DNA from: JAQUBU01 sp036677685
GTDB taxonomy: Bacteria > Bacillota > Syntrophomonadia > Syntrophomonadales > Syntrophomonadaceae
Assembly: GCA_036677685.1 (NCBI GenBank)
Contig: JAVBWA010000016.1
Span: 62,001-126,000 of the forward strand
DNA: 64,000 nt
Direction of reading: 5' to 3'
Shown here piece after piece: positions 8,576 through 16,773 of the stretch; within the stretch, counting starts at the first letter, position 1; the number at the start of each line of letters is the position of its first letter. The position numbers and the translations under genes are program-made. The notes under the pieces are model-generated. The model had not been told where the DNA came from and made no database searches. It saw nothing but the letters and a program-made list of their open reading frames with translations.

Positions 8576-9427
8576 TTACATCTCAAGCAGCTTGTCCTGC
8601 TCGATAAAACCTTTAAATACTTCAATCGCAGGTCCAGTCATATAAACATGGTTATTTAGAGCACTCCATTCGATTTCCAGATCTCCGCCCAGCAGATGAA
8701 TAACCACCTTGCGCTCACTTTTGTGGTTTAATACTGCTGCCACCAATGTGGCACAGGCACCGGTACCGCAGGCCAGAGTGACCCCGGCCCCCCTTTCCCA
8801 TACCCGCATCAATATTTCATTGTTCCCCAGCACCTGCACAAATTCTACATTGGTTTTGGCAGGAAAGAGCCCATGCTTTTCGATATGCGGTCCCCAAGTA
8901 TTTACCGGTACGGAATTCATGTCTTCAACAAAGATAATACAGTGGGGGTTGCCCATGGATACTGCAGTTATCACAAAATCCTGGCCGGCGGCCTGCAGAG
9001 GAACTCCAATGTTGCCCCCATTGCCACTCATGGGAATTAAACCCCGCTCCAAAACTGGCTCACCCATATCTACCCGAACTGCTCGCAATTGACCATCAAG
9101 CAAAATTATTTCGGGATAACGGGGGCCGGCCAGAGTTTTAACCGATATTGCAGTTTTATCCACCAGCTTGTTTTCATAAGCATATCTGGCCACACAACGA
9201 ATTCCATTGCCGCACATTTCAGGTTCTGAACCATCCGAGTTAAATATGCGCATAAAGATATCCATATCATTGTCTTTTCCGACAATTATTAAGCCATCAG
9301 CACCAATGCCAAAATTACGGTCACAAAGTTTTACCGCCCATTTTTGACAGCTGCCGGCCTCTTCCCATGATGAAGCTTCAATAATGATAAAATCATTGCC
9401 TATACCGTGCATTTTGGTAAATTGCAT
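8576..9427 (-). CDS. dapF: Diaminopimelate epimerase
   Basis: DapF interconverts LL- and meso-diaminopimelate for peptidoglycan and lysine by a two-cysteine mechanism. Both catalytic cysteines are visible: EMCGNGIRC (about C72) and ACGTGACAT (about C220). The open frame begins at 9448, but AGGAGGAG lies just before the ATG at 9427 (MQFTKMHGIGNDF), which matches the family N-terminus and gives 283 residues. dapL follows after 27 bases, so the product of one step and the enzyme of the next are encoded together. Confidence 0.95.
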   Translation of the reverse strand: MQFTKMHGIGNDFIIIEASSWEEAGSCQKWAVKLCDRNFGIGADGLIIVGKDNDMDIFMRIFNSDGSEPEMCGNGIRCVARYAYENKLVDKTAISVKTLAGPRYPEIILLDGQLRAVRVDMGEPVLERGLIPMSGNGGNIGVPLQAAGQDFVITAVSMGNPHCIIFVEDMNSVPVNTWGPHIEKHGLFPAKTNVEFVQVLGNNEILMRVWERGAGVTLACGTGACATLVAAVLNHKSERKVVIHLLGGDLEIEWSALNNHVYMTGPAIEVFKGFIEQDKLLEM

Positions 9428-9479
9428 TTTAACTCCTCCTGAATACAATATTCCTCTTATACTTCAACAAATAAACTAT

Positions 9480-12194
9480 TTAGGCATTAATTTTAGCATA
9501 ATTCCAGCGGAAATCCAGAATTCGCCTCCAGGTATACAATATATATTTCAGGATAAGCCGGCTTCCGCTTAAAGTAATAATAATTAACCACAAATGCCAG
9601 TTAAGAGCTACAGTTTTAAATATATTCTGTAAAAATGGCAAATACAAAGCAGATAGATGCATGGTAATTGAAAGTGAAACCGCCAGCAATAAGTATCGGT
9701 TTTTACCGAAACCTAATTCAAACGGTGAATAAACTTCGGAGCGGCATTCAAAAACATAAAACAACTGTGCCATCACCAGGGTTGTAAAAGCCATACTGCG
9801 TGCGACCAACAATTGATCCAAAGCATTCAAGCGGGCATAAATCATACCCAGGATAAACGCCAGCAAGGTTGCAACAGCTATAAAAACCCCCCGCCCCAAA
9901 ACCGTCCACCCTAAATTGCGGGCAAAAATCCCCTCACTTCGCGGACGCGGTGATCGTTTCATTATTCCCGGTTCCGGAGGTTCTACTCCCAGAGCCATAG
10001 CCGGCAGCCCATCAGTTACCAGATTAACCCAAAGAATTTGGATAGGTAGGAGCGGCAAAGGCATACCCAAAAGGGATGCGAAGAACATTACCAAGACTTC
10101 GCCAATATTACAGCCTAAGAGGTAACGGATAAACTTGCGGATATTGTCATATATGGCTCTTCCCTCATAAACGGCTTCCACTATGGTGGAAAAATTGTCA
10201 TCAGCCAAAACCATTGATGAAGCTTCCCGGCTTACCTCGGTGCCGCTTATTCCCATGGCAATACCAATATCCGCAGCTTTCAAAGCAGGGGCATCGTTTA
10301 CTCCATCACCGGTCATCGCTACCACATGCTGCTGCTTTTTCAAGACTTTGACAATGCGGTTTTTATGCTCCGGGGATACCCTTGCAAAAACCCGCTCTTG
10401 GACTGCAATTTTATAGAGTTCATGATCTGAAAGCCTGTCTATTTCTATACCCGTAGTCACCCGGGGATTGGCTGCTATCCCGACACTGCTTGCAATAGCC
10501 TGGGCAGTGGCTGGATGGTCGCCGGTAATCATTACCGGGATAATTCCGGCCTGCAAACAATCTGCAACCGATTTTTCCACCCCGGGGCGTGGAGGGTCCA
10601 TTATTCCGCAAATACCCAGCAAGGTAAGTTTGGACTCAATTTCCGTATCACTTAAAGAAAGTGCTTCCCCAGGCTGCAGCTTGCGGAAAGCAAAGCCCAA
10701 TACCCTTAATGCTTCATAAGCCCATTTTTCCTGCAGCTTAAAGAATCTTTCTTTATCCCGCTGGCCCAGGACCGTAGTTCTTTCCCGGCTCAGCAATTTA
10801 GTGCATGAATTTATTAAAACATCAAGAGCGCCTTTAACCAGAACCCATTGTTCACCATCCACTTCAACTATTATGCTCATTAGTTTCCGTTCGGAATCAA
10901 AAGGAATTTCCCGTATTCGGAGATAGCCTTCGTTAATTCCAGATTTCTGTGCCATAACCATTAAAGCTGCTTCAGTTGGATCACCCTGGATTTTATACAT
11001 TCTACCGGTTTTTTCAATTTGTGAATTGTTGCAGTTGAATGCAACCTCCAATATCCGTTTACAGACTGGATCATTAAGCGGATTAATAACCCGTTTTAAA
11101 TGGAAGAAGCGACCCTGCGGATTATAGTCATCACCTTCGATATTTATCTCGATATCAGCCGTAGCCATTCTGCGGGCGGTCATTTTATTTTGGGTTATAG
11201 TTCCGGTTTTATCCGAACAGATTACCGTAGTGCAGCCCAGGGTCTCGACTGCAGGCAGTTTGCGAATAATAGCGTTTCTTTTAGCCATCCTTTGCACGCC
11301 CAGGGCCAAAACAACCGTCACGATAGCCGGCAAACCTTCGGGTATCGCCGCCACCGCCAGACTTATTCCTGCCATTAGCATTACTAAAATCGATTCGCCG
11401 CGCCATATACCCATAAGGCTGACCACTGTACAAACTGCCAGGCATATTATAATTAATATTTTGCCCAATTGATCCAGTCTGCTTTGCAAGGGAGTCATAG
11501 ATCGTTCGGTATTTTTCATCATATTGGCGATTTGCCCCATCACCGTATCCATGCCGGTAGCTACTACCACCGCCTTGGCTCTCCCGCGGCTTATTGAAGT
11601 TCCCATGAAAGCCATGTTAACTTGTTCGGCCAGATGGGTACGGGCATCAAGTAGATTCACTGTTTTTTTCTCCACCGGCAGCGATTCGCCGGTCAACAAT
11701 GATTCTTCAGCTTCCAGGCTGTGACTCTCAAGTAACCTCAAATCGGCGGGAACCCGGTCACCGGTTTCCAGAAAAACTATGTCCCCAGGCACCAACTCGG
11801 CAGTAGAGACCTTAATTCTTTTTCCCTGACGTAAAACCAGGGAAAATGGCGAGGTTAGCTTTTTGATTTCCTCCAAAGAGCGTTCGGCTTTGTACTCCTG
11901 AATAAAACCCAGAATAGCATTTAAAACTACTATAGCCATGATGGTTATAGCGTCAGCCATCGCTCCAATCATTCCGGAAATTACCGTAGCTCCCAACAAA
12001 ACCAAGACCATGGTATCGGTAAATTGGGTGAGAAACATTTTAATCGCATTGTTGCCTTTATCTGTCTCAATTGAATTATTGTATATTTCCTGTCGCTGCT
12101 TCACTTCGTATAAAGATAAACCTTGTTCCCGGTTGCTTTTTAGTCTTGCCAGTATTTCCTCAATGTCTATACTGCACCAGGTATTATTTGTCAT
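9480..12194 (-). CDS. P-type Ca2+-transporting ATPase (SERCA/PMCA type)
   Basis: This membrane pump exports Ca2+ from the cytoplasm using ATP. The 904-residue protein has the full P-type layout: N-terminal cation-ATPase domain, actuator loop with LTGESLPVEK, phosphorylation site SDKTGTITQNK (Asp near 327) and hinge MTGDGVNDAPALK near 630. Ca2+ site residues known from SERCA are conserved: AAIPEGLPA in M4, CNIGEV in M5 and NLVTDGLPA in M6. This favours Ca2+ over Mg2+ or K+. The ATG at 12194 follows GGAGG by seven bases. It is transcribed toward dapF, 52 bases away, and could share a message with it. Confidence 0.92.
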   Translation of the reverse strand: MTNNTWCSIDIEEILARLKSNREQGLSLYEVKQRQEIYNNSIETDKGNNAIKMFLTQFTDTMVLVLLGATVISGMIGAMADAITIMAIVVLNAILGFIQEYKAERSLEEIKKLTSPFSLVLRQGKRIKVSTAELVPGDIVFLETGDRVPADLRLLESHSLEAEESLLTGESLPVEKKTVNLLDARTHLAEQVNMAFMGTSISRGRAKAVVVATGMDTVMGQIANMMKNTERSMTPLQSRLDQLGKILIIICLAVCTVVSLMGIWRGESILVMLMAGISLAVAAIPEGLPAIVTVVLALGVQRMAKRNAIIRKLPAVETLGCTTVICSDKTGTITQNKMTARRMATADIEINIEGDDYNPQGRFFHLKRVINPLNDPVCKRILEVAFNCNNSQIEKTGRMYKIQGDPTEAALMVMAQKSGINEGYLRIREIPFDSERKLMSIIVEVDGEQWVLVKGALDVLINSCTKLLSRERTTVLGQRDKERFFKLQEKWAYEALRVLGFAFRKLQPGEALSLSDTEIESKLTLLGICGIMDPPRPGVEKSVADCLQAGIIPVMITGDHPATAQAIASSVGIAANPRVTTGIEIDRLSDHELYKIAVQERVFARVSPEHKNRIVKVLKKQQHVVAMTGDGVNDAPALKAADIGIAMGISGTEVSREASSMVLADDNFSTIVEAVYEGRAIYDNIRKFIRYLLGCNIGEVLVMFFASLLGMPLPLLPIQILWVNLVTDGLPAMALGVEPPEPGIMKRSPRPRSEGIFARNLGWTVLGRGVFIAVATLLAFILGMIYARLNALDQLLVARSMAFTTLVMAQLFYVFECRSEVYSPFELGFGKNRYLLLAVSLSITMHLSALYLPFLQNIFKTVALNWHLWLIIITLSGSRLILKYILYTWRRILDFRWNYAKINA

Positions 12195-12306
12195 TTATTT
12201 GCCTCCACCTAACCTTTTTGACCAATGCTTATTCAAAAGAAGGCAATAAAAGAACGAAGGACAGGCCTTAAAGACCGGTCCTTCGTTAGAATAAATCGTA
12301 ATTTGC

Positions 12307-12443
12307 TTTAAACATCGGAAGAAAGTGCGGAGCAGTTTCTTCCGCACTGCTCCAACGAGGCGGAGGACATATTTATAACATTCCTTTCGCTTCACAAAAG
12401 GCACAAAACGTAATGAAAGATTTCTTTCAGACTTCGCCTCTTA
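12307..12443 (+). repeat. Family 1 intergenic repeat, copy B (alternative 3' half)
   Basis: Begins TTAAACATCGGAAGAAAGTG and carries AACGAGGCG, but the second half differs from most copies (CCTTTCGCTTCAC, AAAACGTAATGAAA, TTTCAGACTTCGCCTC). The same second half occurs in copy J at 60250-60385. GAGGCG pairs with CGCCTC at the end. The last bases, CTTA, supply the stop codon of phaC. Confidence 0.8.
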
Positions 12444-13532
12444 TGAACGCTCCTTTAACCATTTAGCAACAGCCGGGTACACTTCGTTTTTTGCCCGGCT
12501 GCCAAAGACCAGGCCGCCATGCCCCACTTTATAGTTGCAGTGGATTTTGTCCTGGGAAGAGGTAGCATCCAGAATCGCTGTGCTTTGAGGCGGTAATACG
12601 ATATGGTCGGTTTCGCCGGTCAGCACCAAAAGCGCTGCATCAATAGCCCTTAAGTCAATTTTCCGGCCCTGCATGATAAACTCATTTTTAATTAATCTGT
12701 TTTCCTTATATAAGTACTGAATCCATTCCCGATAAGCCTTGCCCGGGAAGTTTACGTTATCATTCACCCATTTGTTTAAGGCTTTCCAGGCTTCAATAGA
12801 TACTCCATCATCGATTGATTTCCATAAGCGGGTATAGGTGGCTACAAAATTGTTAACTGGATTCAGCATTTTGACTCCAAAATCAATAAAATCTTTGGGG
12901 ATAAGATAGAATGTATCGGTAATCTTGTCCACATCATAGAGCGACGACTGCAGCCATATGCTCGATAAACCGGCATCCTGAAAGTCAAAAGGTGATGCTA
13001 CAAAAATCATATTTTTCACTTTAGGCTGGGGGTAAAGTGCGGCATACATGGTTGCTATGGTTCCTCCCATGCAGTAACCTAAAATGCTAAGTTCATTAAC
13101 ATTGGAAAACATGCAGACTTTTTGGACGGCGCGGGCCACATAATCGGAGACAATCTGGGTGAAGCTGATATCCCGGTCTTCCCAGTCGAATTCTCCCCAA
13201 TCCAGAAGATAAACATCAAAACCTTCATTTACCAGATACTCGACCAAACTCATGCCAGGATATAGATCAAGAATATAAGCTTTATTAATTAGAGCATATA
13301 CCATAAGAAGCGGAGTTTTATGTTTGATGCCATTGTGGTTGACATAGTGATAGAGACGGCATTTGTTCTTGCGCCAGACAGTTTCCTTCGGTGTCAGTCC
13401 GGTCTCGGGCAGAGGATCAAAGAAGAGAATATCCATCCACTTTCTGGTAGTTTCCAGCATTCGGTCATAACTCTTTTGCAGATCGGCTCCTACTTCTGCC
13501 GCTGAAGCATGCAAGTATAAGGGTTTCTTCAT
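12441..13532 (-). CDS. phaC: Class III polyhydroxyalkanoate synthase, PhaC subunit
   Basis: PhaC polymerises 3-hydroxyacyl-CoA into polyhydroxyalkanoate granules. The 363-residue length and the neighbouring PhaE-like gene point to the class III (PhaC-PhaE) type. It has the alpha/beta-hydrolase fold with the lipase-like box GYCMGG, in which Cys (about 154) is the nucleophile, the general Asp in LTGETDHIVLP (about 308) and the catalytic His in VGHGGLVFG (about 338). It is the last gene of the PHA cluster. Its stop codon lies inside the end of repeat copy B, so the C-terminus may have been trimmed or reshaped by that element. Confidence 0.93.
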   Translation of the reverse strand: MKKPLYLHASAAEVGADLQKSYDRMLETTRKWMDILFFDPLPETGLTPKETVWRKNKCRLYHYVNHNGIKHKTPLLMVYALINKAYILDLYPGMSLVEYLVNEGFDVYLLDWGEFDWEDRDISFTQIVSDYVARAVQKVCMFSNVNELSILGYCMGGTIATMYAALYPQPKVKNMIFVASPFDFQDAGLSSIWLQSSLYDVDKITDTFYLIPKDFIDFGVKMLNPVNNFVATYTRLWKSIDDGVSIEAWKALNKWVNDNVNFPGKAYREWIQYLYKENRLIKNEFIMQGRKIDLRAIDAALLVLTGETDHIVLPPQSTAILDATSSQDKIHCNYKVGHGGLVFGSRAKNEVYPAVAKWLKERS

Positions 13533-13554
13533 CTTTCCCCTCCTAAACTAATGC

Positions 13555-13995
13555 TTAATATGACGCCGGCTTAATTATATGTTCGCGCGGCGGAATGGCT
13601 ATTGCATCACCATCCAGAATTAATTCACCATACTGGTTAAAACAGGATGTTCTAAGCTTCACCCGGCCCCGCGGCATTTTCTCAATAACTTCGGTTTGCG
13701 CTCTTACCGTATCATTGATAAAACAGGGCAACAGGAATTTGGTATTCTGGCTTTCATATATAGTGCCTGCGCCCGGCATGCGATTGCCTACAACATTGGA
13801 GATCAAGCCCACCAACAACATACCATGAACCACCCGTTTTTTAAAATGTCCCTGACGGGAACGCACTTCATTTACATGCAGCCAGCTAAAATCTCCGGTT
13901 ATACCGGCATATTGATATACATCGGTTTCGGTTATGGTTTTCTCAACATAATCCATGTCTCCGACATTTAATTCATCATATATGTGTTCAATCAT
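13555..13995 (-). CDS. phaJ: MaoC-type (R)-specific enoyl-CoA hydratase, PhaJ-like
   Basis: PhaJ proteins hydrate trans-2-enoyl-CoA to (R)-3-hydroxyacyl-CoA, the PHA synthase substrate. The 146-residue single hot-dog domain has the hydratase 2 motif at GITGDFSWLH, with the catalytic Asp (about 35) and His (about 40) in place; the usual Asn-Pro between them is replaced by Ser-Trp. It lies 22 bases upstream of phaC, which supports a role in feeding crotonyl-CoA, a butyrate-oxidation intermediate, into polymer. A ribosome-binding site GGAGGGG lies upstream of the ATG at 13995. Confidence 0.85.
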   Translation of the reverse strand: MIEHIYDELNVGDMDYVEKTITETDVYQYAGITGDFSWLHVNEVRSRQGHFKKRVVHGMLLVGLISNVVGNRMPGAGTIYESQNTKFLLPCFINDTVRAQTEVIEKMPRGRVKLRTSCFNQYGELILDGDAIAIPPREHIIKPASY

Positions 13996-14021
13996 AGTCT
14001 AATAGCCCCTCCTCTCATCAA

Positions 14022-14570
14022 TTAAAGCAATTCAGTCTTGCCTTTCCTGGCTTTGGGTTCTCTGTTAACTTGTTTATTGCTCTGTTTATCTGATTTTTTT
14101 ACTTTCGGTTTTTCTTCAGGCTTGTCAAGTTTACTGTTAATCAGGGCCATTTCTTGTTTCAAGGAAGCAAGTTCCTCTTTAATCTTGCCTTGATAATCTG
14201 CCATTTTTAAAAGGCTGTCGGTTATTTTGCGGAAGTTTTCAAATGTTTGAAACTCGATCGTATCAATCTTTTCTTCTATGGAGATAACCAGTTCAGCCAC
14301 TCGGGCAATATCTTTCTTAGTGGGATTAACGCCCTTTTCGGCTAACTTTTCCATCTGTTGCCGGGATACTTTATTATAGGCCAGGTATTGTTCCAGAGTT
14401 TTGTCCAGGAGAGAAACAAAAGTCTCCGTAGCAATAAATCCTTTTAAGGTGCGTGCCCAATCACTTTCATTGCTGAAGTACATCTCTTTCCAAACCTCAG
14501 CAAAATCCGGCATTTGGATATTATTGCCATTATCCTGTGAGTGATTTATTTTACGTGCATCGTCAGACAT
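14022..14570 (-). CDS. phaE: PHA synthase subunit PhaE-like protein
   Basis: PhaE is the non-catalytic subunit needed by class III PHA synthases. This 182-residue protein has the PhaE-like features of a W-x-x-M-F/Y segment near residue 27, an internal LAYNKVSRQQMEKL-type helix, a long coiled coil (about 90-150) and a very basic lysine-rich tail (about 150-182). Similarity is judged by eye and position only: it sits 26 bases upstream of phaJ and phaC. The basic tail could bind DNA or the granule surface. A PhaR or phasin role is the alternative. Confidence 0.72.
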   Translation of the reverse strand: MSDDARKINHSQDNGNNIQMPDFAEVWKEMYFSNESDWARTLKGFIATETFVSLLDKTLEQYLAYNKVSRQQMEKLAEKGVNPTKKDIARVAELVISIEEKIDTIEFQTFENFRKITDSLLKMADYQGKIKEELASLKQEMALINSKLDKPEEKPKVKKSDKQSNKQVNREPKARKGKTELL

Positions 14571-14624
14571 GATAATAGGTCTCCTTTCAACTCTTGATCA
14601 ATACTAAAAGAGTCAATGCACAAG

Positions 14625-14650
14625 GCGGTTATGGTCTTGGCCATAACCGC
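14625..14650 (-). terminator. Hairpin upstream of the phaE-like gene
   Basis: The 10-bp arms GCGGTTATGG and CCATAACCGC enclose a 6-nt loop. On the minus strand no run of U follows (CTTGTGC), so it is either a weak terminator for the upstream phasin-like gene or an mRNA-stabilising stem in the leader of the phaE-like gene. Confidence 0.4.
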
Positions 14651-14671
14651 TATGATACTTGGATATTATTT

Positions 14672-14840
14672 TTAGAAATTGCGAGGCAGTTTCAACACAA
14701 TTTAATCATTCCCGAAGGGAATCAATATAAGTGGTCCCCGTAGGGGGCAACACACCGCTGCAAGGAGGCAGGGGATTGGAACCCACCGCCTGTGTTGTTA
14801 ATAGGAATCCGACTGCATAAAGAAGCGGGGGGACCTCGTT
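14672..14840 (+). repeat. Family 1 intergenic repeat, copy C (long variant)
   Basis: Contains AAATTGCGAGGCAGTTTC, then an extra segment AATCAATATAAGTGGTCCCC shared only with copy I at 46484-46617, then CAAGGAGGCAGGGGATTGGAA, CACCGCCTG, AAGAAGCGGGG and a final CCTCGTT. It separates the phasin-like gene from the phaE-like gene. Confidence 0.8.
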
Positions 14841-14853
14841 ATATAATACAAAT

Positions 14854-15201
14854 TTATAAATTTTCTACCTTCTTGTTCAGGTCTTCAAACTTTTTATTCA
14901 AATCATTAAAATAGGTGAAATTGGGAACATCAACGTTTTCCAGGGTAGCACTAACTGCTTCCTGCATCATTTTTTGCATCTGTTGCTGGTTCTTTTTAGC
15001 CTGAGTCATCAATTCCTCGACTAACTTGGTAGTTTCCTCGCGGGCAGTCTTTCTCTGATCCAAATATTTTCTTATCATGTTCTCAATTTGTTCTTGGGTC
15101 CAAGCCATACTGCCCAGAGTTACCAACCACATATCCCATAATTTTTCCGTAGAACTCTCACCCATTGCCATTGCCTTTTTCACATTATCTTTGTTGACCA
15201 T
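14854..15201 (-). CDS. Phasin-like granule-associated protein
   Basis: This is a 115-residue acidic and basic amphipathic helical protein rich in Gln, Lys and Glu, with an uninterrupted helical stretch from about 30 to 85 and a short C-terminal heptad segment (FNDLNKKFEDLNKKVENL). No enzyme motif is seen. Its size, composition and position at the head of the PHA cluster fit a phasin, which coats polymer granules. I infer the function from context; a second PhaE/PhaR-type subunit is possible. The gene is transcribed toward phaE and phaC, with repeat copy C in between. Confidence 0.65.
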   Translation of the reverse strand: MVNKDNVKKAMAMGESSTEKLWDMWLVTLGSMAWTQEQIENMIRKYLDQRKTAREETTKLVEELMTQAKKNQQQMQKMMQEAVSATLENVDVPNFTYFNDLNKKFEDLNKKVENL

Positions 15202-15235
15202 AATTCATTCTCTCCTTTCTTAATAAGGATGAAAA

Positions 15236-15253
15236 CTAAGAATATTCTAGCAT
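15236..15253 (-). CDS. Possible five-codon leader minigene upstream of the phasin-like gene
   Basis: On the minus strand GGAGGAGGTGAAA is followed at once by ATG-CTA-GAA-TAT-TCT-TAG (MLEYS, stop). The ribosome-binding site is stronger than that of the phasin-like gene 35 bases downstream. This could be a translated leader or a chance start. Confidence 0.3.
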   Translation of the reverse strand: MLEYS

Positions 15254-15422
15254 TTTCACCTCCTCCACAAATATCATGTATATAAATCAGCTGTATTAAC
15301 AAAAACAACAGGAAATATTATGGATAAGAAGTGCTATATACCATTTCAACCTTACTTTATAATATATCATCAAAACCGTTTAAATGATAGATTTTATTTT
15401 AAATAGGAAACAATTTTAAATT

Positions 15423-16088
15423 TTATGACAATTGTTGGTTGCCCAGAGTGCTGGTGAAATGCGATTTAAGTTGCTTACACGAATTTATATCAAAATTCTC
15501 TTCGTTGCTGGCTAAATAAAAAGTGGTGTTCCTTTTTGTGAAGCATACACTGCCATTTAATTCATATACCCCAAAAGACTTGGCCACATAGTCTATTACT
15601 CTTTCCCCAAATAGAATAATATGAGGCGGATTTAAAATAACCATTTCCTCCAGTAAAAAAGGCAGGCAAAATATTATTTCTTCATCAGTAGGTTTTACGT
15701 ATATTCCTGAACAAGCTTTCGAATTTAACAAGCACTTATTCTCCCGGTCCAGCATCTTTTTGTAATTGGAATTTCCCCCGGTAAAATTATTTAAATTCTG
15801 CCGTACTGTGCAAACTTTTGGTTCACATCTAACCATGAATGTATGATATATCTTAGCAACATTTAATTCTTTTTTTATTAAATCACGCAAGTTAATTAAT
15901 CTGCTGCTGTTTTTGGTAAAGTTATTATCCGACTCAAAAACCATCATGATTTCCGGCTCCAATTCCCCTTTGCCCAAGGAAGGTTTAAGAACACACTGGT
16001 TTAAGTGCAAACAGCGTTGACACTTGGATATTCTAACTTCCATATCAATAATTTTACGAATACTGGTTTCCCTATTATCAAACGCCAT
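15423..16088 (-). CDS. Divergent family-4-like uracil-DNA glycosylase fold protein with Fe-S cysteines
   Basis: The 221-residue protein has the layout of the thermophile-type (family 4) uracil-DNA glycosylases: CQRC near residue 20, a beta-strand MMVF, and later CSGIYVKPTDEEIIFC followed by FLLEEMVILNPPHIILFG, which matches the family's second Cys pair and helix-strand. The four cysteines that hold a 4Fe-4S cluster appear present. The catalytic GEAPG segment is replaced by FESDNN, and the C-terminal HPS/HPA motif is not visible (FYLASNEEN). So the fold and cluster are likely, but classical glycosylase activity is doubtful. AGGAGG precedes the ATG at 16088 by seven bases. It is transcribed alone, downstream of a repeat fragment. 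Confidence 0.6.
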   Translation of the reverse strand: MAFDNRETSIRKIIDMEVRISKCQRCLHLNQCVLKPSLGKGELEPEIMMVFESDNNFTKNSSRLINLRDLIKKELNVAKIYHTFMVRCEPKVCTVRQNLNNFTGGNSNYKKMLDRENKCLLNSKACSGIYVKPTDEEIIFCLPFLLEEMVILNPPHIILFGERVIDYVAKSFGVYELNGSVCFTKRNTTFYLASNEENFDINSCKQLKSHFTSTLGNQQLS

Positions 16089-16115
16089 TATTGCCCCTCC
16101 TGCAAGCTAATTCAT

Positions 16116-16155
16116 TTAAGCATCGGAAGAAACTGCGAAGCAGTTTCAACGCAAT
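16116..16155 (+). repeat. Family 1 intergenic repeat, truncated copy D
   Basis: Only the 5' part is present: TTAAGCATCGGAAGAAACTG, the hairpin GAAACTGC-GAA-GCAGTTTC and CAACGCAAT. The rest of the element is missing. The remaining gap to 16275 holds AT-rich sequence without a recognisable feature. Confidence 0.8.
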
Positions 16156-16275
16156 ACCGTTTTTAACCATAATTTCCATATCTCTAATCTCACCACTTCG
16201 ACAGGGGTTTTAAAAATCCTCCTCAATTCCATATTTTTTTTCGATCACGAGCTGTTTCATAAGACTTTCCAAAGA

Positions 16276-16311
16276 TAAAAAAAGCCGTTGACCTATTTCA
16301 TGTCAACAGCT
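16276..16311 (-). terminator. Intrinsic terminator of the 133-residue hypothetical gene
   Basis: On the minus strand AGCTGTTGAC and GTCAACGGCT form a 10-bp stem (one G-U pair) with a 9-nt loop, followed by a run of seven U. It begins 15 bases after the stop codon at 16326. Confidence 0.88.
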
Positions 16312-16325
16312 GCTTTTATCTTAAA

Positions 16326-16727
16326 CTATTGTTTATTATTTAATTTATAGAGATAATCCCTGGTTCTTGAGTTTACACCCCAGGTTGAATCTGCCAATTT
16401 TGTGCACACATAACTACGCATATTATTATCAAGATCAGGATCATTAATATCAAATATTAAGAAAAATACTCTTAATATATCCAAGATATTGGTGAACAGC
16501 CTTTCAGTTGGAGCTTGTTTTAACAGGCTGTCGTTTTTGCCATAGAAGAATATTAGCCTTTTTATAACCCACATAATTTCAGCATTATTCCATAATTTCT
16601 TTTCAATTATCTCCGTAAGTAAACTATCAGGGCCAATCTTATTTTCCTTTTGTTCTAACTCCTTCCATTCCGGGCTTCCTATTACTGTAGGCGGTATACC
16701 AAGCAATTCTTCAAAATTTTGTTCCAC
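16326..16727 (-). CDS. Hypothetical protein
   Basis: I do not recognise this 133-residue protein. It begins MEQNFEELLGIPPTVIGSPE at a GTG preceded by GGGGGT at six bases. It is predicted to be soluble and mostly helical, with a hydrophobic stretch (ILDILRVFFLIFDI, about 82-96) that is too short and polar-flanked to be a clear membrane span. It has its own strong terminator and lies 46 bases downstream of the NlpC/P60 gene, so it could be read from that promoter. Confidence 0.7.
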   Translation of the reverse strand: MEQNFEELLGIPPTVIGSPEWKELEQKENKIGPDSLLTEIIEKKLWNNAEIMWVIKRLIFFYGKNDSLLKQAPTERLFTNILDILRVFFLIFDINDPDLDNNMRSYVCTKLADSTWGVNSRTRDYLYKLNNKQ

Positions 16728-16773
16728 AATCTTACCCCCGCAATTAGTTTAGTATTTTAATATTGGCATGATT

